A stretch of DNA of 64,000 nucleotides, taken from contig JAULSR010000006.1 of the NCBI GenBank assembly GCA_030512295.1, positions 124,001-188,000 on the forward strand. The letters run 5' to 3'. Of the stretch, positions 35,864 through 47,603 are shown in pieces. Origin of the DNA: Bombardia bombarda (lineage: Eukaryota > Ascomycota > Sordariomycetes > Sordariales > Lasiosphaeriaceae). Position 1 is the first letter of the stretch. Every line of letters begins with the position of its first letter. The notes under the pieces are model-generated. The model was not told where the DNA came from and searched no databases. It was given only the letters and a program-made list of their open reading frames with translations. The translations under genes and the position numbers were made by a program.

Positions 35864-36677
35864 TTACTTTCCGCCAAGGTTAGTGACAGCCGAGGTCACC
35901 TTAGTGAGAACAGCATCAATCGACTTGAGGTCAGTTCCAAGGGCCGCACCGACGCTGTCCTCGAGAGCGTTGATGAGAGCGTAGCCCAGAGTCTGGAACA
36001 ATTATCCCCGTCTTGTTAGCCAACCATAAACACCGATTCCCTTTGGAGTCCCAGGAAAGACACTAAGTAAGGAGAGAGATATCAAGGATAAATAGCTCAC
36101 ATCAGTAGCAGTCTCGGCAGCCCTCAACACGCTCACAAGCGGCGACCCGAGAATGGGCCCCACAAGCGGCAGCGACGACACGGTGTTGATCTTGCCGATC
36201 AGAGCGTTCAGAAGGGTAGAGTACGACTTGACAAAGGCCTTGAAGGCATCTCCGATCTTCTTAGCGTCGTTGCCCAGGTATTTCGTACCAGCACCGAGCA
36301 GAGTGCCGAGCGAGTTGAGGGTCAGGCGGGCGAAGTCTATCAGCTGCGTCTGGACGATGTCACCGATTCCTCCAATGACGGACTGCATTGCCACACACAC
36401 AACAAAGTTAGTAACACTGAAAGCTGGTGGCGCCGCCGCCTGTTGATTCTTGACGGCTGTTGGGATGCATGAATGGACTGGCTCACCGCCCAGGGCCCTT
36501 GCCAGCAAGCAGGGCTTGGAGATCAGCACTGCTGTTAGTCAACGAGTTGACAATAGGGAGCAGGGCGTCCGACTTTGTCGTGAGGACCTTGATGTCGATG
36601 GTCACCTCGGCGGCGGGCAGCTGGGCGACAGCTACGCAGCCGAAAAGAGCGACGGCCGAAACTAGTGAGAAACGCAT
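35864..36677 (-). pseudogene. HsbA-like secreted cell-surface protein with an apparent 1-nt frameshift
   Basis: Exons in gene order 36487..36677, 36101..36382, 35864..35992. The start Met opens a clear secretory signal (MRFSLVSAVALFGCVAVA), followed by an HsbA-family N-terminus with VLTTKSDALLPIVNSLT. The remaining exons are Ala/Leu/Gly-rich helices (GGIGDIVQTQLIDFARLTL) typical of the hydrophobic surface-binding protein A / cell-wall galactomannoprotein group. Introns have good sites (GTGAGC with TACTAAC and ATGCAG; GTGAGC with TTCCAG). However, exon 1 ends in phase 2 while exon 2 needs phase 0. Just before the donor, the family-like GQGPW motif appears in the next frame, which implies one missing base near 36500-36508. 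This is either an assembly error or a true inactivating deletion. Mature length would be about 190 residues. Confidence 0.72.
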
Positions 36678-37618
36678 CTTGGATGATGAGATATCTTCTA
36701 CTTTCTGAGCTGGTGTAGGGATAGATAAAAGCAATCTGTATTACTGAAATCCTGAGAGGGTGATGGTGATGCACTCGTATTCTATCTCATCTATACACGA
36801 CGGTCAAAGGCGCAAAGCCATTATATAGCCTAAGTCATGCTCGATAAACGGTCCTTCAGAGCTACTATGACGCCTTGGTTTAGCTGAATCGCGATTAATT
36901 GCCCAAACTCTCGTTTACTGTGTATTGGCTGAGCCCGACAGGAATGGATGTGACCGGCTCCCACATTGCCCGCCCGAGCGACCTGTCTCGGATAGTTCGC
37001 AGGACTCCGCATGCCAACATTCTGAGATACCACAGTCCTCGCCAAGTGTACCGATGTATCTAACCTTCTCATGGAATGCTCGGATTCACTCCGGTAGATC
37101 ATCCCTTGTAACCAGTCGTCTTGCTGCAACAGAGCGGGATGCAGAGGCAGCCACTCAGTCCATAACCATAGCTGCCACTTTTGCCGAAAAGAATGAGAAA
37201 CGAGTAACACCCGGCCTGTCATATGAACGAAAAAGAAATAGGATAGAATAATACTCAAACAACCGCACGCTAAATATGTCGTTTGTCTTGTTAAGGAAGT
37301 TGGATCACAGTGGCACCTCCTGGCGACCGTCCAGACGGGAGTTTGACAAATCCCTTCCAAAACTCGCGACCCGGCCAGCCACCAGGTTTTCATTAAAGGG
37401 ACTCGGAACCAAAAGCCGAGGCTCGAAGAACGACAATCCCAATTTCCAACAGGAATGACGATGGAAAGGCGAGTTCGCGTCCAGAACGAGCTGAAGCAGA
37501 AAGCTGGAGTTGGCGCATGAGTGGTGATTCCCAATCAAGAGCCCTCGTGGCTCTCATGGCCCTCGCTCAGCCTAATAGGATCGACCTTTGGTGCTTGGCC
37601 GGTAATGCAGGGCAGCAT
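36678..37618. other. Upstream region of the HsbA-like gene
   Basis: Contains the TATA-like element at 36821-36827. A 234-codon minus frame (36830-37534) covers much of it but has Cys/Trp-rich, non-protein-like composition and is not called. Confidence 0.5.
36821..36827 (-). promoter_or_regulatory. TATA-box candidate for the HsbA-like gene
   Basis: TATATAA on the minus strand lies about 145 bp upstream of the start codon at 36677. Confidence 0.55.
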
Positions 37619-37999
37619 TCACTTTCCACGATTGGAAAAAGACGTGTAGCCCTGGCCGGCCTGGGCACGTTCGCTTGTCTTGCTTGTGGCGCCCCCTCCG
37701 TTGTTGTTGCCCATGCTGCCCGCGGCGAGCATTGTAAGGCCGAGTGGAATTGGCAGAGGGAAGGGCAGCGGGTTGACGGGGAAGGAGGTTATCATGGCGG
37801 TAGACAGAATCTGGTTCATCTGTGTCTTGGTGGCTGTTTGATGATGGGAAGGAGCCGGCGCAGCTGAAGTGCGTGGCTGGCCAGTACCTGTTGTGCCTGG
37901 TCTTGCCGATGTTCTCTCGCTGAACATGGACGATCTCGGAAAACTTGAGCTACCGGAGCGTGGGTTGATCGAGTTGTGGCGGCGATGACCGGATGACAT
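37619..37999 (-). CDS. Small hypothetical protein with one hydrophobic segment
   Basis: 126 residues from the ATG complementary to 37997-37999. An upstream in-frame extension to 38158 lacks convincing composition. Residues 1-65 are basic and Ser-rich (MSSGHRRHNSINPRSGSSSF). A moderately hydrophobic Pro/Leu-rich segment follows (MITSFPVNPLPFPLPIPLGL), then a Gly/Asn-rich stretch and a basic end (YTSFSNRGK). The conserved-looking hydrophobic core suggests a small membrane-associated fungal protein. No family is recognised. Confidence 0.5.
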   Translation of the reverse strand: MSSGHRRHNSINPRSGSSSFPRSSMFSERTSARPGTTGTGQPRTSAAPAPSHHQTATKTQMNQILSTAMITSFPVNPLPFPLPIPLGLTMLAAGSMGNNNGGGATSKTSERAQAGQGYTSFSNRGK

Positions 38000-40207
38000 G
38001 ATTGATGATAGATGTGGAAAGCTTTGCTTGATCAAGTGCTTGAACGAAGAGAAAAAACAAGCTGATAGTCGATGGTTATGCATCAGTTCGGTACACAAAG
38101 GAGAGCTAAAAAGGAGAGCTTGGAATAATATATCATAGATGTCCTGGCGCGGCGACATGGTTCGAGTAAGTATCTGAAACAGCTCCCACGTTGTTTCGAC
38201 ACCTCACCTTGAGCTTGGACACGAACAAAACGTACGATGCCATAGCGTTTAGCCCCCAGCACCGACACCGTAGCAAATGTCACTGAAATACCATCAGACG
38301 ACTTTTTGAGGTCTGTAACAGACAGGGGGGGGTAAAGTCCAGGTCTTTGGCTAGTTCGCACCCAGGGCTCGAACGTGGCAGGATTCAAGATAGTCACCTC
38401 TTTAAAACCATCCATCATCCAGGACCCATAATAAAAAGACCACCTCCAGTGTGTTGCTCACATCCGTCTCCGCGAAAGGAGGAAGTCTGTCTCGAAGATG
38501 GTGTTTCCTATAGGTTCAAGCTGTCTGGAGCTTGCAGGTGCAGGTGCAGGTCAGATTGTTGGCTTGCAAACACTGCGGGGGACCTTGAAGCCAACAAGGC
38601 GGTTGCTAGATGCAGGGGAGCGGAAGAATCGACATGCTCCCAGTGAGGGCAGGAAGAAGTTGGACCGGTGTCTCTCCATTTCTGGATGGGGAAAGCAGGG
38701 CAAACGTGCAACAGCGCATCTACAGTACGGAAGGTTTGAGGCTAGGGTTTTTGACCATCATCCCCACCCACTGGTCGTTGTACCCGTCCAACAGATGTGT
38801 TATGGGACGATTCCCCCCGGGAAATTAACGTGAAGAAAATAAACTCCACTAACAACGGGACCATGGATGGTACTTTCTGCAGCAGGCAGCGGATGGCGGA
38901 AGGTGCGAGCCATGCCGGGACGCGTGGTAATTCTGGCAACAAACCTTTGGGTGGCGGCTTCCCAGACATAGCTGATGTCCGGATTACACCCTGCCAGGCA
39001 GCCTGTGTCGAGTAAAATGCACGGCAGGAGCAGTCCGTAGTCTCTGTTCCTAGGCAAGCAGCTTCTAGCTAAGGTAATGACGTGCATGTGTGTCGGTTGC
39101 ACCTGACCACAGATCATCGACATTTGGAGTGCTCGCACAGTAGTTCGCTGACGCCACTACCCTTCTTGTGACAAATTTGGTTGACAAAAAGCAAAGCAAG
39201 AGCGAGCGGACAACCACGGTTATTGGCAAGCTGACAATAGCCAAGACAAAAGTGCACATGTCATGACGTGGCGCGACTTTTGGCACGACTGGACGAGGCT
39301 TACGCGCAAATATCGCAAATCGAGAGATGACGAAGGCAGCAACAAAGCGACAGATAATGGGGGAGCGGTGATGTATACAGTACCTCCATCTGTTAGTGAA
39401 TCCGTGATTTCCCTCTCTGTAAGGGCTGTTTGATTGGTGAGTTGGCGACGATTATGACAGAAGGAAGAAAATGATACTTGGCCCTTCCCCACCAAGGTAA
39501 CCACGCCTACTGCCACCTCACCCACTCCCCGCACTAGGGCATTTCCAGTGGAGTCTAGGACTGCCTGCCTCTGGACCCCCAGAACCTGGGCTCGCTGGGC
39601 CTGGACCCCTCGTAGCCCCAACGTCGGCAGCAGAGACCGCTAACTGCAGGTGCCAGCTAAAGTACAGGTATCCAATCTTCACCGAGCTCGCCAGAAGCCG
39701 CACCTCTAGTTGGGCAAACTGGATCAGATCCATCATCTAGGCAGCCGAAGCGGAGACGGAAGGCAGGCGCCCTGAGGCGCGGAGGGCGGAGGGCGCCTAG
39801 CAAACAAGCTAGGTCGATCATGAGGGTGCAAAAGAAGCGCCTTGTCTCATTTCAGTCATACCGATCGCGCAGTTCTCGTAGCTTCTAGCTCGTGAGTTGC
39901 TTCGTGATTCGCCAGTTTCTCCAAAGAATTCGCCCCCTTCCTTCCCTCTGCGTTTGGTCCCTTCCATTCACGCTTCCTGCCGGCCGCCTGCCTTGGTAGC
40001 AAGCAACCATCCGATCGGGGCAAGTGGGCCAATGTGGATGTGCATCGTTGGATCATTGGGGCCAAGTCGCACCGTCGCTAAAAAAAGCGGCCGCCGCGCG
40101 CAAAAGACGCAAACCGGCACAAATCTCGCACTTGCCCGTTGCTTTCCGTGGAAAGGTGGTTCCTTCCGGTCACGACTTGAAGGCGCCGATCGCCCGTTGG
40201 GTCCGGG
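38000..40207. other. 2.2-kb intergenic region
   Basis: Upstream of the 37.6-kb gene and of the metallothionein. A minus-strand frame at 38083-38418 and several plus-strand frames near 38500-38830 are open but not protein-like. No tRNA was seen. Confidence 0.5.
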
Positions 40208-40215
40208 TATAAATA
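40208..40215 (+). promoter_or_regulatory. TATA box of the metallothionein gene
   Basis: TATAAATA lies 171 bp upstream of the metallothionein ATG and is followed by a CA-rich, G-poor leader of about 130 nt. That pattern is typical of highly expressed filamentous-fungal genes. Confidence 0.75.
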
Positions 40216-40378
40216 CCACCCAGGATCCCCCAGTCTTGCAACATTTCCTTTGAACATCACAACATCACATCCACACACTCACATCTTCAAAGCAATCTAA
40301 GCATCTTCCAAGTCTTCATCAAGACCAACTCAAACCAAAACACACACAACAATCCAACCAACAACCATCTCCATCAAA

Positions 40379-40538
40379 ATGAAGGGTGACTGCGGCTGCT
40401 CCGGTGCCTCTAGCTGCAACTGCGGCTCTGGCTGTTAGTGCTCCCTCCTCCCACTACTTCCACCTACTTTTCATCAGCCCCTCGTCTTTGCTAACATTTA
40501 CGTCCATCAAACCAGGCTCGTGCTCCTCGTGCAAGTAA
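40379..40538 (+). CDS. Copper metallothionein, N. crassa type (25 residues)
   Basis: Exons 40379..40433 and 40516..40538, joined by an 82-nt GTTAGT to ACCAG intron with a GCTAAC branch site. The product has 25 residues: it begins MKGDCGCSGASSCNCGSG, and the intron splits the next Cys codon, after which exon 2 adds SCSSCK. Seven cysteines lie in Cys-x-Cys and Cys-xx-Cys spacing that matches the Neurospora crassa copper metallothionein almost residue for residue. The differences seen are an extra Lys after Met and a shorter C-terminal tail. The peptide binds Cu(I) through its thiolates in the cytosol and buffers or detoxifies copper. In N. crassa it is induced by copper at the transcript level. 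A TATA box at 40208 and a CA-rich leader indicate strong expression. Confidence 0.95.
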
Positions 40539-41547
40539 AATAGCTACTGCCATCCATAGATCATCATCAATGCACTTGCTGGAACCGCTCCGCGGCCTCA
40601 CACTCTTTGCACTCTGAACGCCACACCCACGCGCGGCCTTCGGCACTGGATTCCCACCATCACCACGCTCACTAAGTCTCATGGTGGCGCTGCTTTTCAC
40701 GATGGAATTTGACATGGCAAGGTTCGGGGTTGTCTAGGAGGGAGGCTCGCAATCTGTACATACGCATGAGGATGGTGCAGCATTTGGGAGGAAGAGGTCG
40801 ACAAACGCATTGAATTTAGGGCTTGTTCATCAATACAATTTGCTTTGCTCTTGATTGTTTGACTGCGCCCGTGTTTCTGTTTGTGACTTGCTTTTGCGCT
40901 CCAGTTGCTCATCTATCCGTCCTCGTGTAAAATGAAAGTCGGCAAAGCGCTTGTGGAGCTCTATCACCACGGGTAAATCTAGCAGTTTACAAAAATGCAT
41001 TTTTGCTGCTTTCTGCAATCCATTATTTCACGAAAATTCACTTTTTCGCGATGCATAGACACGATGAACGACACATATCGGTTGAGTGCACAGATTCATA
41101 AGCGAGGTGCTTTCACCTTTTATGACGTAGTAGGCTCAGAGCACGAAGATCGGTGGTCGGTATGATATCATTTCAAATCGTTCAATGTCAGCCTCCCGAG
41201 TCTTGAAGCACACAATCACGGTCCGACGTAGGTACGCAGGGGTAGAAAGTGGCAATGTGCTAAATTTCCCAATTCAAAGAATCATTCTGAAAGGAGAGCT
41301 CTGATGAAACTGAATTGATTAGAGAGTCTGGTGTGCTAGACCTAGTAGTCCAAAAAAGCTGTGTAAGAATGGAACGTTAGGACGTTCGAGCAAGTCCAGT
41401 CATCCTAATAATCCACCAAAGCTACCATCGAGACGGCGAAATCAACCAATGCAGTGTATTAAAATATCATGCAAGCATGCTTCGCTATATGTCTCCTGAC
41501 ATCTATGTATAACTGCGTCTCTATTATGACGATGCTGGAGTATGCTT
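40539..41547. other. Intergenic region
   Basis: About 1 kb holding the metallothionein 3' UTR and the 3' flank of the PX-associated gene. No supported gene. Confidence 0.55.
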
Positions 41548-43903
41548 TCAAGCGCTATTCTTCAGTAAATCAACCACCAGTCCATAAAAAGCCGGCCCTA
41601 ATGCCTCCACCACAACATCTACCTTTGGCGGATCTGGTGCATCTCTCTCAGCGACAATTGCAAGAGCCCCGGGATCGAAGCCATCTGCTGCCGTGCCGTT
41701 TGCCCCGCCACGCGCAAGGATACTCTTGACATCTTTCCCACGGCGCATAGGCCCGTTTGGCACCTCCGGCGTGATGGGGCATTCGTCAAGCAGGTGCTGC
41801 CAGCGGGCAAGGAACATACCCGGGCCGCGCATGGACCTACCGGAATGAGGATCCCCTGCAGCCGTAGTGCTGCTATCCTGAGGCAGATTATCGAGAACGG
41901 TCTGCATCCGTTTCAGCGAGACATCCTCAAGTGTCGATAAGTAGGCGGCATGAGCATCCACGGCGGAGACAACATCTCGCTTGGTCTCGGAAGGTAGGGC
42001 TGCAAAGAGGCTTTGGAGATTACTACTCAGAGCGCCGGCTGCCCCTTTACGGTTCTTGGTGCCTTGAGATGCTGTACTGCTTGCTGTTGTGGTAGCTGTA
42101 GCATCTTCAGATCGTGGACTGGAGGCGGAGGTTGGAGAGCTTTTCTGAATGAATATCTTCATAGTATCCTTAAGCCAGGAAAGGGAGACTTCTCGAATTT
42201 CCGGACACTTGACGGCAAGTTGGTGAATCCAGTTGTATAGAAGATGCCGGTTCCTTCTGAGGAGACTGATATAGTCTTCAACCGATGGGGCAGCTGTCTC
42301 CATTTTAGCATCGCTAGAGCCATTTGTTTTGTCATTTGAGACAGCGTCTGCGGGCTTCTTAGGTTTGCTGGTGGTGATAAAGTCATTAAGAAAGCTTTCT
42401 CCCGCCGATAGATGCTCACGGAGATCGACGCGTTCATGAATTGTCCGGATCCACGGCTCAAAACTGGCCACAACGTCGCGGACAGCTTGGGTGAAAAGAT
42501 CAGGATTCGAATTACAGAGAACATCTGTAATCTCTTCACGATCTCGAACTTCTAGCAGAGCGGCGAGATATTGAACGCATTGCGTATGCTGACTTTCGGA
42601 AAGAGAAGCAGGTAGTTTGGGGTCGTGGTCTTGAAGTATCGCTGCTACAATCGATGTAGGGGATGTGCGGCTGATCTTGCGAATCCTGTCGTAATCTTTT
42701 CTTGGCTTGCTAATGAACTGCTTAATGGCGTCAAGGTGCTCCTTGGAGGGACCCCCCGCAGCTTTTTCGATTTCATCGGCGGACTTTCGATACTCAGAAC
42801 CGTCCCAGGAGAGAACAATCGATATGATTCTAGCAACGTTAGAATTATGGGTATCTCGCAGCGATTGGAGGCTCAAGTTTTACCTTTGCATTAAGTTCAT
42901 GCCATCATTGGCGTTCTGGGTCAGCCCAAACCAGTTCGAGATGGCTCCAACACTCATCTTGGCAAGGAGAAGTCTGAGAATGCCATTCAACATGGTAGCA
43001 GCGTTCCCGACTCGGAGAGTTGATTTGATTATGGTGTATGGTATCAGATTATGGACGTTCTCCGCCAGCTTCAGTAGATACGAGCCTTCAGGTGAGAGGA
43101 CAAATACGTGGTGCATGAAGGCAGCAAGGCTGGAACCAGATCAGTAATGGGCCAAGCTTGGATTTTGGCAAGGAAACTCAACTGGATAATGATGTAGTCA
43201 GCGGTAGCTTGTACGCCAGGTGAGTGCTCTTCGAGACTCTGCTTTTCAACTGCACAGTCGAAAAGCTCGTCAACAAGGTCACCATAGACAAGGTTGTGGG
43301 CAGCATCCTCCCACGCTCGGGCAAGGTCGGGAGCCTTGGTCCGGTCATAGCTGATGGCATTGAGACCACCCTCCGTGGGCTTTGGTGGTATCCCGCCGAG
43401 TATCCCTCTCGAGACAGCTTCGTGTACAGCAGAGGCAGCGGTAGCGAGGGTCTTCCTAATACCCAAAACGCCCTTGTCGTAGCTCTCTGACAGGTGGGCC
43501 TCGCTGAACTTTCCCATAATTCCCTGTAAGCGCACATGCCATAATTCGGGGGGAAGTCTCGAACGCCCGGGAGGGGCAACACAATGCCCCGCAACAGTCC
43601 GGCGAGCAGCGGTGCCGAGGATTCCGTGGCGTATAACGGTGCGCCATCGGGACCTAGGCCGCCAGAGAAAGGAAACCCATAGGCGGCAATTATTCCGGGG
43701 TCTTTGAATTTCTGCACCTCTGCATAGACTTCCGAGTGCGTCAAAATGTCAAAAAGCGCGTGCAGCTGCGACGAAGTCAAAGTGTCGGTGGTTGTAGACG
43801 CCGATGGCCGAGGGTTGGCGCCAGCTTTGCCCTCGTCCTCGCCCTCGTCCTCGCCCTCATGATGGCCCTTGACATCGACATCGAGGTCGATTTGCTGCGC
43901 CAT
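41548..43903 (-). CDS. PX-associated domain (PXB/DUF3818-like) protein, one frameshift in exon 1
   Basis: Exons in gene order 43183..43903, 42884..43129, 41548..42829, about 750 codons. The acidic N-terminus is followed by a PXB-like domain (residues 41-119: LTSSQLHALFDILTHSEVYA, then PLLAGLLRGIVLPLPGVRDF). After it comes the DUF3818-like helical region (HLSESYDKGVLGIRKTLATA, AAFMHHVFVLSPEG, WFGLTQNANDGMNLMQR, IISIVLSWDG). The frame breaks at the C6 run 43548-43553: before it the frame reads VRDFPP, and the continuation reads WHVRLQGIMGKFSEAH in the next frame. One extra C restores continuity and also the phase of the first intron. Relatives usually carry a phosphoinositide-binding PX domain, but none is evident here. 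A role in lipid or membrane trafficking is inferred from the family. Confidence 0.78.
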
Positions 43904-45423
43904 CTCTTCCGATTTGTCGCCGCACCCCCGACTTTGAGGTGGCAGTACTGGATGCGACGGCGCCGACTAAAAAAAACTTGTTGGGAATAAGATTATTCGA
44001 GATTAAAATGGGGTGAGCAGTTCGATTTTGTTGGAGGCAGGTTCAGTTCGAGGGAGGTCGGCTGCAGATGAACAAGTCGCGTGCGGCGTCTGTGTGGCGG
44101 AGATGTCTAGCTCGCTGGCGCCTGACGTCAGGGATCCAACCCCAACAATAAATGCGATATTTGCTAAAGGACTGGGTTGGGTACGGATCAAGACTACGGG
44201 AAGGCTAGGTAAAATGGAAGCATTCCGTCGGCATGTCTAAAGATGGTGCGGCGCTAATAGCTTGCGGTTTCTTTCCTGGGTGATTTAAAGAATGGAGTCC
44301 ATTTAGAACATCTCCGGGGATTGCGCAACGCTGAACATGGCCTTGGAGGGCGAGAGCGGTCAGCGATGGCTGGTGCCTGCGTCTCATTATAAAACCCTAA
44401 CCCCGATATGAGATTACCAAGAGGTTGCCCTGGGTCGCTGGGTGACGTAGGACCTCGCGTTCCCATTCGCGTCCACCAACCTCAATGATTCAGAATGGTG
44501 AAATGAAGTCTAGAAAACTGTGAGAGCCGAGACTTCGAGATGTCCGATCAGATTTGAGACAGCATTCGGCACCTTCTGCAACGCATGCACTCTATCATGG
44601 AATCGATTCAAGATGAGCGGAGCCTCCAACCCTAATGACCAAGTGGAGCACTTCCAGTGGCAGGAACGACGCGGTTGAGACTTAAGACCTGAGAGCATGC
44701 AGGCTGCATGCAGGCTGAAGGTTGAGGCAGGTGCTGCGGGCGACTCACTTTCCATCCATGGCATGCCATGCTATGGCGCAGTGGCCCAAAAAAGAAACTT
44801 CGTTCACTTGCGTCACCGTCAAGCCATCAAGTCATTAGCTTCCCGATTCTTCGATCTTCCAGGGCTCGCCCCACGCACCAAATGTCGACTCCCGATTGCC
44901 TAGAGATTCTTTCAGGGGGTTGAAGAATGGAACTTGTGTTAACCACATGCAATGATCTCAGTTTCTGTCGTAAGTGGCGGCCATGTCTAGACTCTGGATC
45001 CATCTTCAGATCCAAAGGGACCAGCCGGAGGCACTCTCCACTCTCCACGCACTTGGAAAGACGATGGCGTTTTTAGCCTGCTACCCTGCCACGCCAGTGT
45101 TTACCAAGTCCATCTATACACGCACGGCGCCGCTGAACGTGGGTGGTATGGGTGTTATGGGACGACTGTCGAGATGACCGACTGCCTTAGCACTCTCTCC
45201 GATTCACACTTGGGCACGACGGACAGAGACGAGCTGTCAAGCCGTCTCACCCGGGTTTTCAGCTAAGATGATGGTGTTCATGGGGACCGCGGACAAACAG
45301 TCTTTTAGCCTTCTGCATCACCCTTTACACTAATGGACGATCAGTGAGAGCGCACGAGCTGAGCTCGGCCAGCCCTGCCGAGGTGGCTAGGCAACCATTC
45401 AGGGGGCTGTTGATCTTGCTCAA
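43904..45423. other. 1.5-kb divergent intergenic region
   Basis: Lies between the PX-associated gene (-) and the multicopper oxidase (+). GCATGCAGGCT is tandemly duplicated near 44695-44716. No other feature supported. Confidence 0.55.
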
Positions 45424-45430
45424 TATATAT
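45424..45430 (+). promoter_or_regulatory. TATA-box candidate of the multicopper oxidase
   Basis: TATATAT lies about 100 bp upstream of the ATG at 45525, in a leader free of upstream ATGs apart from one overlapping TATATATG. Confidence 0.6.
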
Positions 45431-45524
45431 GTCGCTCGATGGTCTGTTCAAAAAGCCTGATTCAATTTGCTCACTCTAGCCTTCAGTCAGAGGGAAGCTA
45501 CACTCTTGGGACGCTGTCGACATA

Positions 45525-47603
45525 ATGCGAGCTAGCACTATATCCTCCTTTCTGGCCGGGGCCTTGTTCCCTGTCCTCTCCTTGGCCGCATTGGAGATCC
45601 ATGACAGCAACTTCGTCCCAGACCATGTTCTCGTCGTCACGAAACTCGATCTACCTACAGGATGTCAGAGCCGCCAGACTATCGTCGTCAACGGCACGTC
45701 TCCCGGCCCGGCGATACACCTGTTGCCGGGTGCATCCAGCTGGATCAGAGTCTACAACGGCATGAGCGATGACAATCTCACCATGGTAAGCATAGCTCAG
45801 GTCCTCTCAGCCTCAATAGAACACCAGACTGACCTAATAACAGCACTGGCATGGCCTAGGACAGCGAATGGCACCATTCGCTGATGGAACTCCGCAAGCT
45901 GCACAATGGCCTATCCCGCCCGGACATTTCTTCGACTACGAGATTGCCGTCCAAAAGGATGACTCCGGCACCTACTTCTATCATTCCCACGTTGAAGTAC
46001 AAGCATTGAGCTGTTCAGGCCCTCTGATAGTTGACGACTGCGGCTCGTCGCCATACAATTATGACGATGAACGCATCTTTCACTTCCAAGACTTTTTCAA
46101 GAAATCCGACCAGCAAATGGTTGGCGGCGTGAGGGGAGTTCCCTTCCGGTGGTCAGGGGAAACAAGCGGAATCTTGCTCAACGGCCAGGGCGTCTCTTCT
46201 GGCATGACTGCCACAACCGGTGCACGAGGCGGAACCAGAGGCTTCTACGGAGCTGGTCATAGTAGCCCATATGGTAGGGCTCCCAGACATAGGTTCGTCA
46301 CACGCGACAATGAGTCGACTGTCGACGATACCTCGGATGCTACCACCTGTTCGCTGCCCGTCATCGATATTGATCCTGGAAAAACGTATCGTTTCCGTTT
46401 CATTGGCGCGACTGGGCTGTCACTGCTGACAATGGCACTCGAAGGCCATGGCAACCTGACAATTGTCCAGGTAGACGGTAGCGAGTACAATGCTCCAGTA
46501 TCCACTGGTCACCTGCAGATGGGCGCTGGTCAGCGATTCGACGTTCTCTTCAAGTCCAAGACTGCACAAGAGCTGGCGGCTGATGGAAACAAGACCACTT
46601 ACTTCTTGCAATTCGAAACCCGCGACCGACCTAACCCCTACCGAGGATACGCAGTGCTTCGCTATGCTCCCGACGCCATGGTACCCGTCCCTCCTACGAA
46701 GCCCATCTTTGATTTGCCGATGGACGTTGCCCACTGGCTCGAGTACACGTTCCAGCCGCTGTACCCCGAGACCAACCGAGCGCCGAGTGCAGCAGATGTG
46801 ACTCGTCGTGTCATCATAGACTGTGTCCAAAAGACCGACATCTCAGGGAGAGTCGTGTGGGAGCTTGCTGGGTTGTCCTGGACTGAATTCACCTACCAAA
46901 GCCCGCTCCTGATCGACATATATCAGCGCGGCCAAGCTGCCATCCCCAACTACGATGCAGCATTGAAGAACAATGGATGGGATCCGGCCACACTTTCATT
47001 CCCCGCAAAGGTTGGCGAAGTGCTTGAAATTGTCCTCCAGAACACTGGATCTTTGGCTAGAAACTCTGGATTCGTCGAAACACACCCTTTCCACGCCCAC
47101 AGCAAGCATTATTACGATATCGGGAGTGGCGATGGTATCTATGACGCCGATGCTAATAATGCAAAGATTGAGCAATTGGGTTATAGACCCGTCAAGCGAG
47201 ACACCACCATGTTATACCGATACCAGGATCATGTTACACCTGGCGATGCGGATGGTTGGAGAGCTTGGAGAATCCGTGTGGACAATCCTGGTGTATGGCT
47301 GATTCATTGCCATATATTGGGACACATGATGATGGGTATGTTCAAGCACACTAAAGCCACATATATGAACGTTGTACTAACCGGGTATTTAAAGGCATGC
47401 AAACCGTTTGGACAGTTGGTTCCGCAGCTGACATTATGAAGACTCCCGTTGCAGAGAGCAGTGGGTATTTCACGTACGGAGGCGATGTCTACGGAAACAA
47501 AACGCATTCTCCAAGCTATTTTGCCTACTTCAATGGGACAAGCAAATGCGGTCCCGTAGGAGTCAATTCCAACGCTGCCAACCTTACCCGGCGGGCTTTC
47601 TAG
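45525..47603 (+). CDS. Secreted multicopper oxidase, ascorbate-oxidase/laccase-like
   Basis: Exons 45525..45785, 45844..47335 and 47395..47603 (653 residues). The introns are 58 and 59 nt; the second has a GTACTAAC branch site. An N-terminal signal peptide (MRASTISSFLAGALFPVLSL) precedes three cupredoxin-like domains. Copper ligands are visible: HWHG directly after intron 1 (residues 88-91), YFYHSHVE, then HPFHAHSKHY and WLIHCHILGHMMMG. The axial Met follows immediately after the intron 2 junction (GMQTVW). The HCH-I-xx-H-xxx-GM pattern retains the T1 and T3 ligands, so the enzyme should be active, oxidising phenolic or ascorbate-like substrates and reducing O2 to water. It is closer to fungal ascorbate-oxidase-type proteins than to typical laccases. 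Several N-glycosylation sequons are present. Substrate is not determinable. Confidence 0.95.

Noticed and set aside
36830..37534. 234-codon minus-strand frame upstream of the HsbA-like gene
   Set aside because: Trp/Cys-rich, non-homologous sequence. It covers the TATA element of the downstream gene.
38340..38440. tRNA-like GTTCGA and anticodon-like words
   Set aside because: I could not fold acceptor, D and T stems around them on either strand.
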